Assembly (NCBI GenBank): GCA_019747165.1
Contig: JAIERC010000367.1
Span: forward strand, 1-9,616
Length of the DNA: 9,616 bases
Reading direction: 5' to 3'
DNA from: Sphingomonas sp.
GTDB taxonomy: Bacteria > Pseudomonadota > Alphaproteobacteria > Sphingomonadales > Sphingomonadaceae
Both the position numbers and the translations under genes were made by a program. Each line of letters opens with the position of its first letter. Position 1 is the first letter of the stretch. Positions 1-6,357 of this stretch are shown piece by piece. Under the pieces are notes generated by a model that was not told the DNA's origin, did no database searches, and saw only the letters and a program-made list of their open reading frames with translations.

Positions 1-316
1 CCGGCACCGTCATCGCAATCAAGTTGCAGCCAGAGGCAAAGGCGAATTGCTCTACGGTCGCGCCATCAGCGGCGCTCCGCGTATAGGCGGCCTTGCGCTG
101 AATGTTGATATTGTTGACCAGCGCGCGCAGCGCTGGCGATTCTTCACCAACAATGCCCAGATAGCCATCGGTTTTTTCGCCGACCTGCCCGGCTGAGCGT
201 GCGGCCTGATAGGCAGGATCACGCTGGGCCAGCGCCGCCGTTGTTACCAGCCCGGTAGCGAGAAGGGCACCAGCGGCAATCGCCATAACCCGCGTGTTGC
301 GTGAAAACTTAATCAT
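1..316 (-). CDS. ydbL: YdbL family (DUF1318) periplasmic protein, 3' end cut by window edge
   Basis: About 105 residues are visible. They begin with a Sec signal peptide: basic start (MIKFSRNTR), hydrophobic core at residues 11-29, and an ALA signal-peptidase site ending at residue 30. The mature part has the DUF1318/YdbL wording: GQVGEKTDGYLG at 43-54, LVNNINIQRKAAY at 66-78, and an ending NLIAMTVP that lines up with KLVARAKP of E. coli YdbL. Probably only a handful of C-terminal residues lie outside the window. The ATG at 316-314 shares its A with the TGA stop of ynbE (TGATG), and an AGGGA Shine-Dalgarno lies 7 nt upstream inside ynbE, so translation is probably coupled. In E. coli, YdbL acts with YnbE and YdbH in phospholipid transport across the periplasm and has been proposed to help YdbH-YnbE assemble. 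The same role here is inferred from sequence and gene order. Confidence 0.88.
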   Translation of the reverse strand, partial: MIKFSRNTRVMAIAAGALLATGLVTTAALAQRDPAYQAARSAGQVGEKTDGYLGIVGEESPALRALVNNINIQRKAAYTRSAADGATVEQFAFASGCNLIAMTVP

Positions 317-498
317 CAGAATATCCCTGCGTTGCTCTCAATCAGCGCCTTTGCCTTGCCGTCGAGCCGGTAGATAACTTCCTGGGTGATCTTGATATTC
401 AGATTGATGACAATTGGCTTGTCAGGCGCGGTGACACTCACGCAGCCGCCTGCAAATCCGGTGGCGCTCAACAGCGCAATCATCATCATCGTCCTCAT
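316..498 (-). CDS. ynbE: YnbE-like small outer-membrane lipoprotein
   Basis: A 60-residue protein, close to the 61 residues of E. coli YnbE. It has a short lipoprotein signal (MRTMMMIALLSATGFAGGC) with the likely lipidated cysteine at residue 19. The family core follows: TAPDKPIVINLNIKITQEVIY, then a C-terminal helix and the final NAGIF (E. coli ends RSDLF). I chose the ATG at 498 because AAGGG lies 4 nt upstream and it gives a normal lipoprotein signal and family length. The frame is also open from an ATG at 549 that overlaps the ydbH stop as ATGA. That start would add 17 non-signal-like residues and has no Shine-Dalgarno. In E. coli, YnbE is an outer-membrane lipoprotein that works with the C-terminus of YdbH to complete a lipid bridge. 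That role here is inferred. The gene lies between ydbH and ydbL in one operon. Confidence 0.87.
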   Translation of the reverse strand: MRTMMMIALLSATGFAGGCVSVTAPDKPIVINLNIKITQEVIYRLDGKAKALIESNAGIF

Positions 499-502
499 AT
501 CA

Positions 503-507
503 CCCTT
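503..507 (-). promoter_or_regulatory. Shine-Dalgarno site that decides the ynbE start
   Basis: On the minus strand AAGGG stands 4 nt before the ATG at 498. The alternative upstream ATG at 549 has no purine-rich site before it (GAGACCCTGCC). This favours the shorter, 60-residue lipoprotein. Confidence 0.55.
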
Positions 508-545
508 GGTCGGTCTCCCGGCACCGTTCGTCAATGCGATTTGTG

Positions 546-3500
546 TCATGGCAGGGTCTCGCTTGCAGGGGGCTGAACGGGGTTGTCAGCTTTTGTTGGG
601 TTTGGCGTTGTGGATCGCGGCGCAGCGGGGTCGGGTGGCGACGGCGCAGCAGACTGGCGCTGCAGACTTTCATTCTGTTCGCGGATCAGCTCCGGCAGGT
701 GGCGCTCGATCAGGCGTTGGGGATCGTAAAAGGACTGGGCCGAATCGATCAACTGGCGGAATGGGGCCTGGATTCGAATATTGAAGACCAGCGGCAGTTT
801 TTGCAGTCGCCGAATCAGGAAGTTGCTCTTGGTGCCCGCGCCTTGGCTGATACCGGCGAAGCTCACCTCCGTGATCATCTCGCCAGCCAATGGCCCGTTC
901 ATTTCGATCGCCAGCGATTTATACCGCAACGATTTCAACGCCTGAAACGCCCTATTGCCCCAGAAGCCCACATCGCGCTGCGAGATTTCACCAACATAGG
1001 CGATGGTGCCCCCCGTTTGGCGCACCGTCAGATGGCCACCCTCAATCCGCCCGCCCTGCTGATCGAAGATCATCGGCAATACGCCATCAAAAGTGCCGGT
1101 CGCGTCGAGATTCTTGAAATCAAATTGCTGCAGGAACTGCGCCGCATCGACGCCCTCGACGCGGAATGTCAGCCGCCGACCATGGGTTTCGCTGAAATCC
1201 AATATGCTGGGCTCCAGCACAAGCGAACCGCCGGCAAAGGGCCAGCGCCCGCCCGCTACCGCCACCCGCGATCCCGACAGCAACTGATAGCGCACCAGCC
1301 CGTCGAGCACCGGCACGCCCGGGTTCACATTGGCGATCGTCGCGGACTGGCCCGGCGCGGTTTCCAGGTTGAGCAAATCGCTAAACCGTATCTCCGCCGA
1401 CAGACCGGTAACCGGGCCAAAGGCTGCAGCCAGATCAGTATTGGTCGTTCGAAATACCCCGGTGCTGGTCACCCCGTCGCGCGTCCAGTTGATATGGCCG
1501 TCGCCTGAAACAAGCCCCCGAACATCAGCGATCACGCCATAGGTAAAGCGCGTCAGCTGGGCGGGTTGGAAGGCCTCGCCAAAACGGATGCCGTTCACGC
1601 TGAGATCGGCATGGCCTTCACCGCTATCAAGATCATGCGTCAGCGCAACATCGCTGACCCCAATGCCGGTTTCTGGATTGACCAGCATGCCGCTGGCCGT
1701 GATCTGATTGTCTTCCAGCGTGAATGCCATGGCGGTGGCGGCCAGCGGATAGAAGCGCGGATTGGCATCGGCATCGGCCAAAATGAGATTGCCCGCGAGC
1801 ACCAGTTTGCCGCTATCGAACCGCCAATCGCCCGCACTGCCCGACATTAGCAAAGGCACATGCGCGATCTGCCCTGCCCCGCCAGCAAAGCCACCGCTCG
1901 CCCCCTTGTCCGCCAATTTCCCGCTGACTGAGGCAATATCCAGCTTTGAGCTGCCATCCGAATCGCCCAATCGAGCGGCGAATTGCGCAATCGCGAAATC
2001 GCGATTGGCGACGCCGAAGCGCGCATCGGCTGCCGTCAGACTAATCGGCTTGTCGCCCAACTGGCCGGCGACACGCAGCCCGGCAATATGACCGCCGCCG
2101 CTCAAGCGATTACCGTCGATCCGCAACAGCGAATCGTCGCTCGCGCATAAGGTGAAGCGGCTGGCCGCCAGCACCAGGCCGCTGACCGCGAGACGATCGA
2201 ACCCGACCGGCGCGCAGCCTGGGTTGATCCGCCAGCCGGCCTTGCCATCCCAATAGGCCGCGATACCGATCCGGCCGCCATCGATCCGCCCCGAACCGAT
2301 CGGGCCCGACACGCGGGCCTGAGTGGTGATCCGCGTGGCACCGCCCGGCGCGGCGCTGAAATCAAGCGTTCGAAACGCCAGCCGTGCCTTGCCAGCGACA
2401 TAGGGGCGCACCAGCGCGCTGCCGGTGATCGGCGTACCCGCTGCCGCCTGGTTCAGCTGGACTGTCGCTTCTGGCAATCCCCCACCGACGATGGACAGCA
2501 GCCCGTTCACCCGCAGTCCGCGCGAATCGATCTGCACGCCGTCGCCATCATTCAGGCTGAACCGCCCACCGCTCACCGATTCGGCACGCGCGCGGGCAAT
2601 TGTGACCCACAAACCGCCCTTCGCCTGCGTGGCCACATCAATATCGCCCAACAAGCTAAACCCTTGCGACGCAGCGACCGCCGCGCGGCTAAACTTTACC
2701 ATCAGCGGCCCGATTGGCGTGCCGGTCCCCGTGGAGCCGAGATAGGCCAGACGCTTGCGCCAGGCTGGGGTAAGCGCCGCGCCCTTGGCGGAGGCTTGAC
2801 CCTGTATCGCCGCCCCGTCGCTCCCCAGCGTATATCGGCCGACCAACGCCAGCGAATCGCCCGCCAAAGGATCGGTGCGAAACGCTCCGGCGCGCAGATC
2901 AAGCGCGCCCGTCGTGCGCCGCGCCGATCCACTGAAATCAATGGTGCCGGCCAATTGCTTAAGCTGTGCTGTCGGATGGCCCAGCCGATCAACCGCGATG
3001 CGCGCCTTCCCCTGCCAGCGATCGAGCGGCGATTCGAGCGTGGCATCTAGCAACGCCTCTGCCCCCGATACCCGCGTCTTGCCGCACACCAACAATCGAG
3101 CGCGCAGCGGGCCCGCTAGATGAGGTTGCCGTGCCGCCACCCGGACCGCCCAATTGGCAGCGAGCCGGTCAATCGTGCAGTCGGCAATATCGAGATGGTC
3201 GGCAATCACCGCCATCCGACCCGCAAAGCCGTTGTCCAATCGACCCCGCCCGATCAGCTTGATCCCGATCACGCCTTCAGGCGCTTCAATCCGCATGCGT
3301 CCATCGGCGATATCGAGATTGATGGCAGGCAATGTGAACGGCGCACCCGTGGAGGGCGGCAATAATCGGTCAATCGCGCCCAGCGAGAGTTTCCCTTGGG
3401 TCTGCGCCCCACGCACCCGAACTGATCCGGCGCGCAAGCCGGTCACATGCGGGCCGCTTAATCCAATGCTGGTATCCACTTCGATCCAGTCAGCCACCAG

Positions 3501-3788
3501 ATCAGGTCTCTTCGGATCGCCAATCACCACATTGGTCAACCGCTGACGATCAAAACCCAGATCACCAATGGTGTAGCGCGCGGTAACGCCGCGATCAGCC
3601 ATGGCCTGGGTAATATAGCGATCGGCGATCGGCTTGCGCTGGCTCCAGATGATCAGCAGGCCACCCAGCACGACCACCGCCACGCTCATTGCGCGGCGTG
3701 ACGTGGTGTTCAGCCAACGCTGCCGACGCAGGATCGGCGTGGGGGCGGCTTCTGGCGCACTATCGCTGTCAGCCGTCACGGCAATCAT
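546..3788 (-). CDS. ydbH: YdbH-like AsmA-family intermembrane phospholipid transport protein
   Basis: A protein of about 1080 residues, larger than E. coli YdbH (879). It has a basic cytoplasmic N-terminus (RR at 22-23 and 32-33), one membrane anchor at about 35-50 (AMSVAVVVLGGLLIIWSQ) and a long periplasmic stretch of alternating hydrophobic/polar beta strands rich in Gly and Asp, as in AsmA/TamB/YhdP proteins. The C-terminal region (GTFDGVLPMIFD, then RIEGGHLTVRQTGGTIAYVGE, about 898-935) matches the YdbH family core. The last 35 residues are a Pro-rich tail. Four cysteines lie at 205, 236, 526 and 549. Known family role: a hydrophobic groove spanning the periplasm that carries phospholipid to the outer membrane, partly redundant with TamB and YhdP. 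The identity is supported by ynbE and ydbL directly downstream. Residues are numbered from a possible GTG at 3791. I prefer the ATG at 3788. GAGGAG (3791-3796) is the ribosome site, and it sits unusually close to either start. Confidence 0.88.
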   Translation of the reverse strand: MIAVTADSDSAPEAAPTPILRRQRWLNTTSRRAMSVAVVVLGGLLIIWSQRKPIADRYITQAMADRGVTARYTIGDLGFDRQRLTNVVIGDPKRPDLVADWIEVDTSIGLSGPHVTGLRAGSVRVRGAQTQGKLSLGAIDRLLPPSTGAPFTLPAINLDIADGRMRIEAPEGVIGIKLIGRGRLDNGFAGRMAVIADHLDIADCTIDRLAANWAVRVAARQPHLAGPLRARLLVCGKTRVSGAEALLDATLESPLDRWQGKARIAVDRLGHPTAQLKQLAGTIDFSGSARRTTGALDLRAGAFRTDPLAGDSLALVGRYTLGSDGAAIQGQASAKGAALTPAWRKRLAYLGSTGTGTPIGPLMVKFSRAAVAASQGFSLLGDIDVATQAKGGLWVTIARARAESVSGGRFSLNDGDGVQIDSRGLRVNGLLSIVGGGLPEATVQLNQAAAGTPITGSALVRPYVAGKARLAFRTLDFSAAPGGATRITTQARVSGPIGSGRIDGGRIGIAAYWDGKAGWRINPGCAPVGFDRLAVSGLVLAASRFTLCASDDSLLRIDGNRLSGGGHIAGLRVAGQLGDKPISLTAADARFGVANRDFAIAQFAARLGDSDGSSKLDIASVSGKLADKGASGGFAGGAGQIAHVPLLMSGSAGDWRFDSGKLVLAGNLILADADANPRFYPLAATAMAFTLEDNQITASGMLVNPETGIGVSDVALTHDLDSGEGHADLSVNGIRFGEAFQPAQLTRFTYGVIADVRGLVSGDGHINWTRDGVTSTGVFRTTNTDLAAAFGPVTGLSAEIRFSDLLNLETAPGQSATIANVNPGVPVLDGLVRYQLLSGSRVAVAGGRWPFAGGSLVLEPSILDFSETHGRRLTFRVEGVDAAQFLQQFDFKNLDATGTFDGVLPMIFDQQGGRIEGGHLTVRQTGGTIAYVGEISQRDVGFWGNRAFQALKSLRYKSLAIEMNGPLAGEMITEVSFAGISQGAGTKSNFLIRRLQKLPLVFNIRIQAPFRQLIDSAQSFYDPQRLIERHLPELIREQNESLQRQSAAPSPPDPAAPRSTTPNPTKADNPVQPPASETLP

Positions 3789-3820
3789 CACTCCTCACGC
3801 GCCCCAACCGGCAGCAAACA

Positions 3821-3848
3821 AGCATAAGCCCCGAAACCATCAGCGCAA
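3821..3848 (-). promoter_or_regulatory. Candidate sigma70-type promoter for the ydbH operon
   Basis: Reading the minus strand, TTGCGC (3848-3843) and TATGCT (3826-3821) are separated by 16 nt. Transcription would begin near 3814, about 25 nt before the ydbH start. The boxes match 3 of 6 and 4 of 6 consensus bases. This was judged by eye and is a weak call. The gap at 3792-3887 must also hold the radC promoter, for which I see no clear boxes. Confidence 0.3.
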
Positions 3849-3887
3849 TTGCTTGGCCGACGAAGAATGCGTAACCCTTAGAGCAGC

Positions 3888-4601
3888 ATGACCGTTCCCC
3901 ACTCCGATATGTCGCTGCCTGCAACGCCCGAACGCGACCATAGCGGGCATCGCGCACGTTTGCGCCAGCGATTACTGACCCATGGAGATGAAGCATTGCT
4001 CGATCATGAACTGATCGAATATTTGCTCGCGCTCGCCATTCCCCGGCGCGATACCAAGCCGCTCGCCAAGGCACTGCTTGCAGAATTTGGCGGCATTGGC
4101 GGGTTGTTCGCTGCCGATCCGGATTCGCTGATGCGCGTGCAGGGCATGGGGGAAACCGCGGTTGCCGCGATCAAAATCGGTCAGGCGGCGGCGCTACGCC
4201 TGCTCCGCGCCAAGGTTGCCCAACGGCCGGTGCTCGGCAATTGGCAAGCGCTGATCGATTATCTCCACGCCGATATGGCCCATCATGTTAACGAACGCGT
4301 CCGCGTGTTGCACCTGAACACCCGCAACGTGTTGATCCGCGATGAATTGATTAGCGAAGGGTCGATCGATGAAGCCGCCGTGCATGTCCGTGAAGTGGTG
4401 CGGCGGGCGATCGATCTGGGATCGGCGGCGATCATCCTGGTCCATAATCACCCAAGCGGCGATCCAGCCCCAAGCCGCGCCGACATCGATCTGACTCGGC
4501 AGATCGCCGAGGCCGGCAAAAGACTGGGCATAACGTTGCATGATCATATCATCATCGGGGCGAACGGGCATGTCAGCTTGCGCGCACTGGGGCTGATCTA
4601 G
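3888..4601 (+). CDS. radC: RadC/UPF0758 family JAMM-domain protein
   Basis: A protein of 237 residues, normal for the family. An N-terminal helix-hairpin-helix region (about 30-110, including VQGMGETAVAAIKI) precedes a C-terminal JAMM (MPN+) domain. The metal motif HxHx7SxxD is complete: H186, H188, S196 and D199 in HNHPSGDPAPSRAD. E157 in ISEGSIDEAAVHVRE is the likely upstream glutamate. The fold predicts a zinc metalloprotease or isopeptidase-like centre. The biochemical role of the family is not established. The old DNA-repair name comes from an E. coli mutation later assigned to recG, so repair should not be assumed. The ATG at 3888 has only a weak upstream GAG, and no better start is visible (ATG 3909 lacks any Shine-Dalgarno). 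It diverges from ydbH and lies 111 bp upstream of purB, so it may be transcribed alone or with purB. Confidence 0.92.
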   Translation: MTVPHSDMSLPATPERDHSGHRARLRQRLLTHGDEALLDHELIEYLLALAIPRRDTKPLAKALLAEFGGIGGLFAADPDSLMRVQGMGETAVAAIKIGQAAALRLLRAKVAQRPVLGNWQALIDYLHADMAHHVNERVRVLHLNTRNVLIRDELISEGSIDEAAVHVREVVRRAIDLGSAAIILVHNHPSGDPAPSRADIDLTRQIAEAGKRLGITLHDHIIIGANGHVSLRALGLI

Positions 4602-4712
4602 CGGCCGATCCAAGCGCGGGTTTGGCGGCGCGCCACGTCCCTGCTAGGTGGCGGCTCATCGCGAGTCAGCGCGCCAGCAGCGATGACTCATTGCCCGACC
4701 CGAGGAACCCCA

Positions 4713-6029
4713 ATGATCCCGCGCTATTCCCGCCCCGACATGGTTGCCCTGTGGATGCCAGAGGCGCGCTTCCGGATTTGGTTCGAGATTGAGGCGCATG
4801 CCACTGACGCGCTCGCCGATCTCGGCGTGGTTCCTAAGGAAGCAGCGGCGGCCTTATGGGCGTGGTGGGCGACCAACCCGATCATCGATGTGCCCGCCAT
4901 CGACGCGATCGAAGCGGTCACCAAGCATGACGTCATCGCCTTTCTGACCTGGGTCGCCGAACAAGTCGGCGACGAAGCCCGCTTCATGCATCAGGGCATG
5001 ACGTCTTCGGACGTGCTCGACACCTGCCTTTCAGTGCAGCTAGCGCGCGCTGCCGATCTGCTGATCGCCGATATCGATGCGCTGCTGGCGGTGCTCAAGC
5101 GCCGTGCGATTGAACACAAGCTAACCCCAACGATCGGGCGCAGCCACGGCATCCACGCCGAACCCGTCACTTTTGGGCTGAAGCTCGCGCAAGCCTATGC
5201 CGAGTTTGATCGCAACCGCGCGCGGCTGGTTGCCGCGCGTGCTGACATCGCGACGTGCGCGGTTTCCGGTGCCGTCGGCACCTTTGCCAATATCGACCCA
5301 GCCGTGGAAGCGCATGTCGCCACCAAACTGGGCCTGAGTATCGAGCCCGTTTCCACCCAGGTTATCCCGCGCGACCGGCACGCCATGTTCTTTGCAACAC
5401 TGGGCGTAATCGCCAGCTCAGTCGAGCGGCTCGCTACCGAAATTCGCCATCTGCAACGCACTGAGGTGCTGGAGGCGGAGGAATATTTCTCGCCCGGGCA
5501 AAAGGGCTCCTCGGCGATGCCGCACAAGCGCAACCCGGTGCTGACCGAGAACCTGACTGGCCTCGCCCGCATGGTGCGCGGCTATGTCACGCCGGCGCTG
5601 GAGAATGTCGCGCTGTGGCATGAACGCGATATCAGCCATTCCTCGGTCGAGCGCTATATTGGCCCCGATGCCACGATCACGCTCGATTTCGCGCTCGCCC
5701 GGCTGACAGGCGTGATGGACAAGTTGCTCGTCTATCCAGCACGGATGGAGAAGAACATGAACAAGATGGGCGGGCTGGTCCATTCGCAGCGCGTACTGCT
5801 CGCCCTGACTCAAGCGGGCGTCAGTCGGGAAGATTCCTACCGAATCGTGCAGCGCAATGCGATGAGGGTGTGGGAAAGCGACGGGGCCTTATCGCTGCTC
5901 GATTTGCTCAAGGCCGACCCCGAAGTCACGGCGGCGCTGCCCGCAGCCGAGATCGAGGATAAATTCGATCTCGGCTATCATTTGAAACATGTCGACACGA
6001 TCTTCGACCGGGTATTTGCTCGATCGTAA
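4713..6029 (+). CDS. purB: Adenylosuccinate lyase
   Basis: A protein of 438 residues in the fumarase/aspartase superfamily. It cleaves SAICAR to AICAR plus fumarate in de novo purine synthesis and adenylosuccinate to AMP plus fumarate. It is a cytoplasmic homotetramer. Motifs seen: KHDV at 71-74, FMHQGMTSSDV at 91-101, GRSHGIHAEP at 142-151 (H148 is the expected catalytic acid) and the signature GSSAMPHKRNP at 265-275, which carries the mobile-loop catalytic serine. I chose the ATG at 4713 because GAGGA (4702-4706) lies 6 nt upstream and MIPRYSRPDM is the usual PurB beginning. The frame is open 10 codons further up to 4683 without support. A weak promoter-like pair, TTGGCG (4622) and TAGGTG (4645) 17 nt apart, lies upstream. 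I see no fusion or missing key residue. Confidence 0.97.
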   Translation: MIPRYSRPDMVALWMPEARFRIWFEIEAHATDALADLGVVPKEAAAALWAWWATNPIIDVPAIDAIEAVTKHDVIAFLTWVAEQVGDEARFMHQGMTSSDVLDTCLSVQLARAADLLIADIDALLAVLKRRAIEHKLTPTIGRSHGIHAEPVTFGLKLAQAYAEFDRNRARLVAARADIATCAVSGAVGTFANIDPAVEAHVATKLGLSIEPVSTQVIPRDRHAMFFATLGVIASSVERLATEIRHLQRTEVLEAEEYFSPGQKGSSAMPHKRNPVLTENLTGLARMVRGYVTPALENVALWHERDISHSSVERYIGPDATITLDFALARLTGVMDKLLVYPARMEKNMNKMGGLVHSQRVLLALTQAGVSREDSYRIVQRNAMRVWESDGALSLLDLLKADPEVTAALPAAEIEDKFDLGYHLKHVDTIFDRVFARS

Positions 6030-6205
6030 TCAACGGGACAGACAAGCTCAAACGATCGACTCCAGCGACCGCGTTGCTACCAATGCGCCGTATCAAGCCG
6101 ACGTGCGCCGTGTGCAATCACGATTGCTTGTAATAAAATTGCGCGCATGCGTAACAATTATTAAATCGGCCTGTGCCGAACCTATCCGGCGCAGGAGACC
6201 AAACC
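6030..6205 (+). other. Intergenic region after purB with AT-rich patch and dyad, upstream of small ORF
   Basis: There is no gene in these 176 bp. It holds a perfect dyad GCAATC-AC-GATTGC at 6114-6127. This is followed at 6128-6166 by a strikingly AT-rich patch for this genome (TTGTAATAAAATT, then AACAATTATTAAAT), which is the likeliest promoter region for the small ORF that starts at 6206. Several imperfect -35/-10 pairs can be drawn (for example TTGTAA at 6128 and TAACAA at 6152, 18 nt apart), so I do not assign boxes. No T-run terminator for purB is visible. An 8-bp inverted repeat (6020-6027 with 6052-6059) spans the purB stop codon. Confidence 0.4.
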
Positions 6206-6289
6206 ATGCGTAATCTTGAAGCCGTGGCCACCAGCGTGCTGGCTATAGCCGCCCAGGCGCTGGTGGTCGGGGTGGTCCTCACCCTCTAA
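6206..6289 (+). CDS. Small hydrophobic membrane peptide (27 aa), uncharacterised
   Basis: A 27-codon frame, ATG at 6206 to TAA at 6289. It is preceded by a strong Shine-Dalgarno, AGGAG at 6193-6197, with an 8-nt spacer. The product begins MRNLEAVATS and then runs as a continuous stretch of Val, Leu, Ala, Ile and Gly with one Gln to the last residue. It has a single N-terminal Arg (2) and one Glu (5). Residues 7-27 are long enough for one membrane helix with the N-terminus in the cytoplasm and almost no C-terminal tail. An AT-rich patch 40-75 nt upstream and a 9-bp GC hairpin 12 nt downstream make it look like a separate small transcription unit. I do not recognise a family. Possibilities are a small membrane-protein regulator or subunit, a type I toxin-like peptide, or a chance frame within a structured RNA. 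An internal dyad is noted under findings. Confidence 0.5.
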   Translation: MRNLEAVATSVLAIAAQALVVGVVLTL

Positions 6290-6300
6290 CCCATCGGCCC

Positions 6301-6324
6301 ACCGCCCCGCTCACCCGGGGCGGT
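6301..6324. terminator. GC-rich hairpin, likely bidirectional terminator
   Basis: ACCGCCCCG (6301-6309), loop CTCACC, CGGGGCGGT (6316-6324) form a perfect 9-bp stem. It lies 12 nt after the small ORF stop on the plus strand and 34 nt after the stop of the HD-GYP gene on the minus strand, so it separates two convergent units. Neither side has a clear T-run, so it is not a textbook Rho-independent terminator. It may work as a weak terminator or as a 3'-end stabiliser. Confidence 0.5.
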
Positions 6325-6357
6325 CAGGCAGGGAGCAAAATCCGCCGCGCAATCACC

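Noticed and set aside
534..1508. Long open frame of 324 codons on the plus strand
   Set aside because: It is antisense to ydbH, whose product has clear family features. The product is rich in Arg, Gln and His with no recognisable domain, which is typical of the opposite strand of GC-rich genes.
3769..4074. Minus-strand frame of 101 codons running from inside radC across the divergent gap into ydbH, with a hydrophobic stretch
   Set aside because: It overlaps radC antisense and the ydbH promoter region. The Cys-rich hydrophobic piece comes from intergenic DNA, and there is no ribosome site.
4663..4689. Inverted repeat GAGTCA...TGACTC upstream of purB
   Set aside because: It has only 6 bp per arm with a 15-nt gap and is not linked to a T-run or clear promoter boxes. 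It is too weak to call a terminator, operator or riboswitch. The 111-bp gap is also short for a purine riboswitch and shows none of its conserved loops that I can recognise.
4683..4712. Upstream in-frame ATG extending PurB by 10 residues
   Set aside because: It has no ribosome site, while GAGGA sits correctly before the ATG at 4713, where the usual PurB N-terminus begins.
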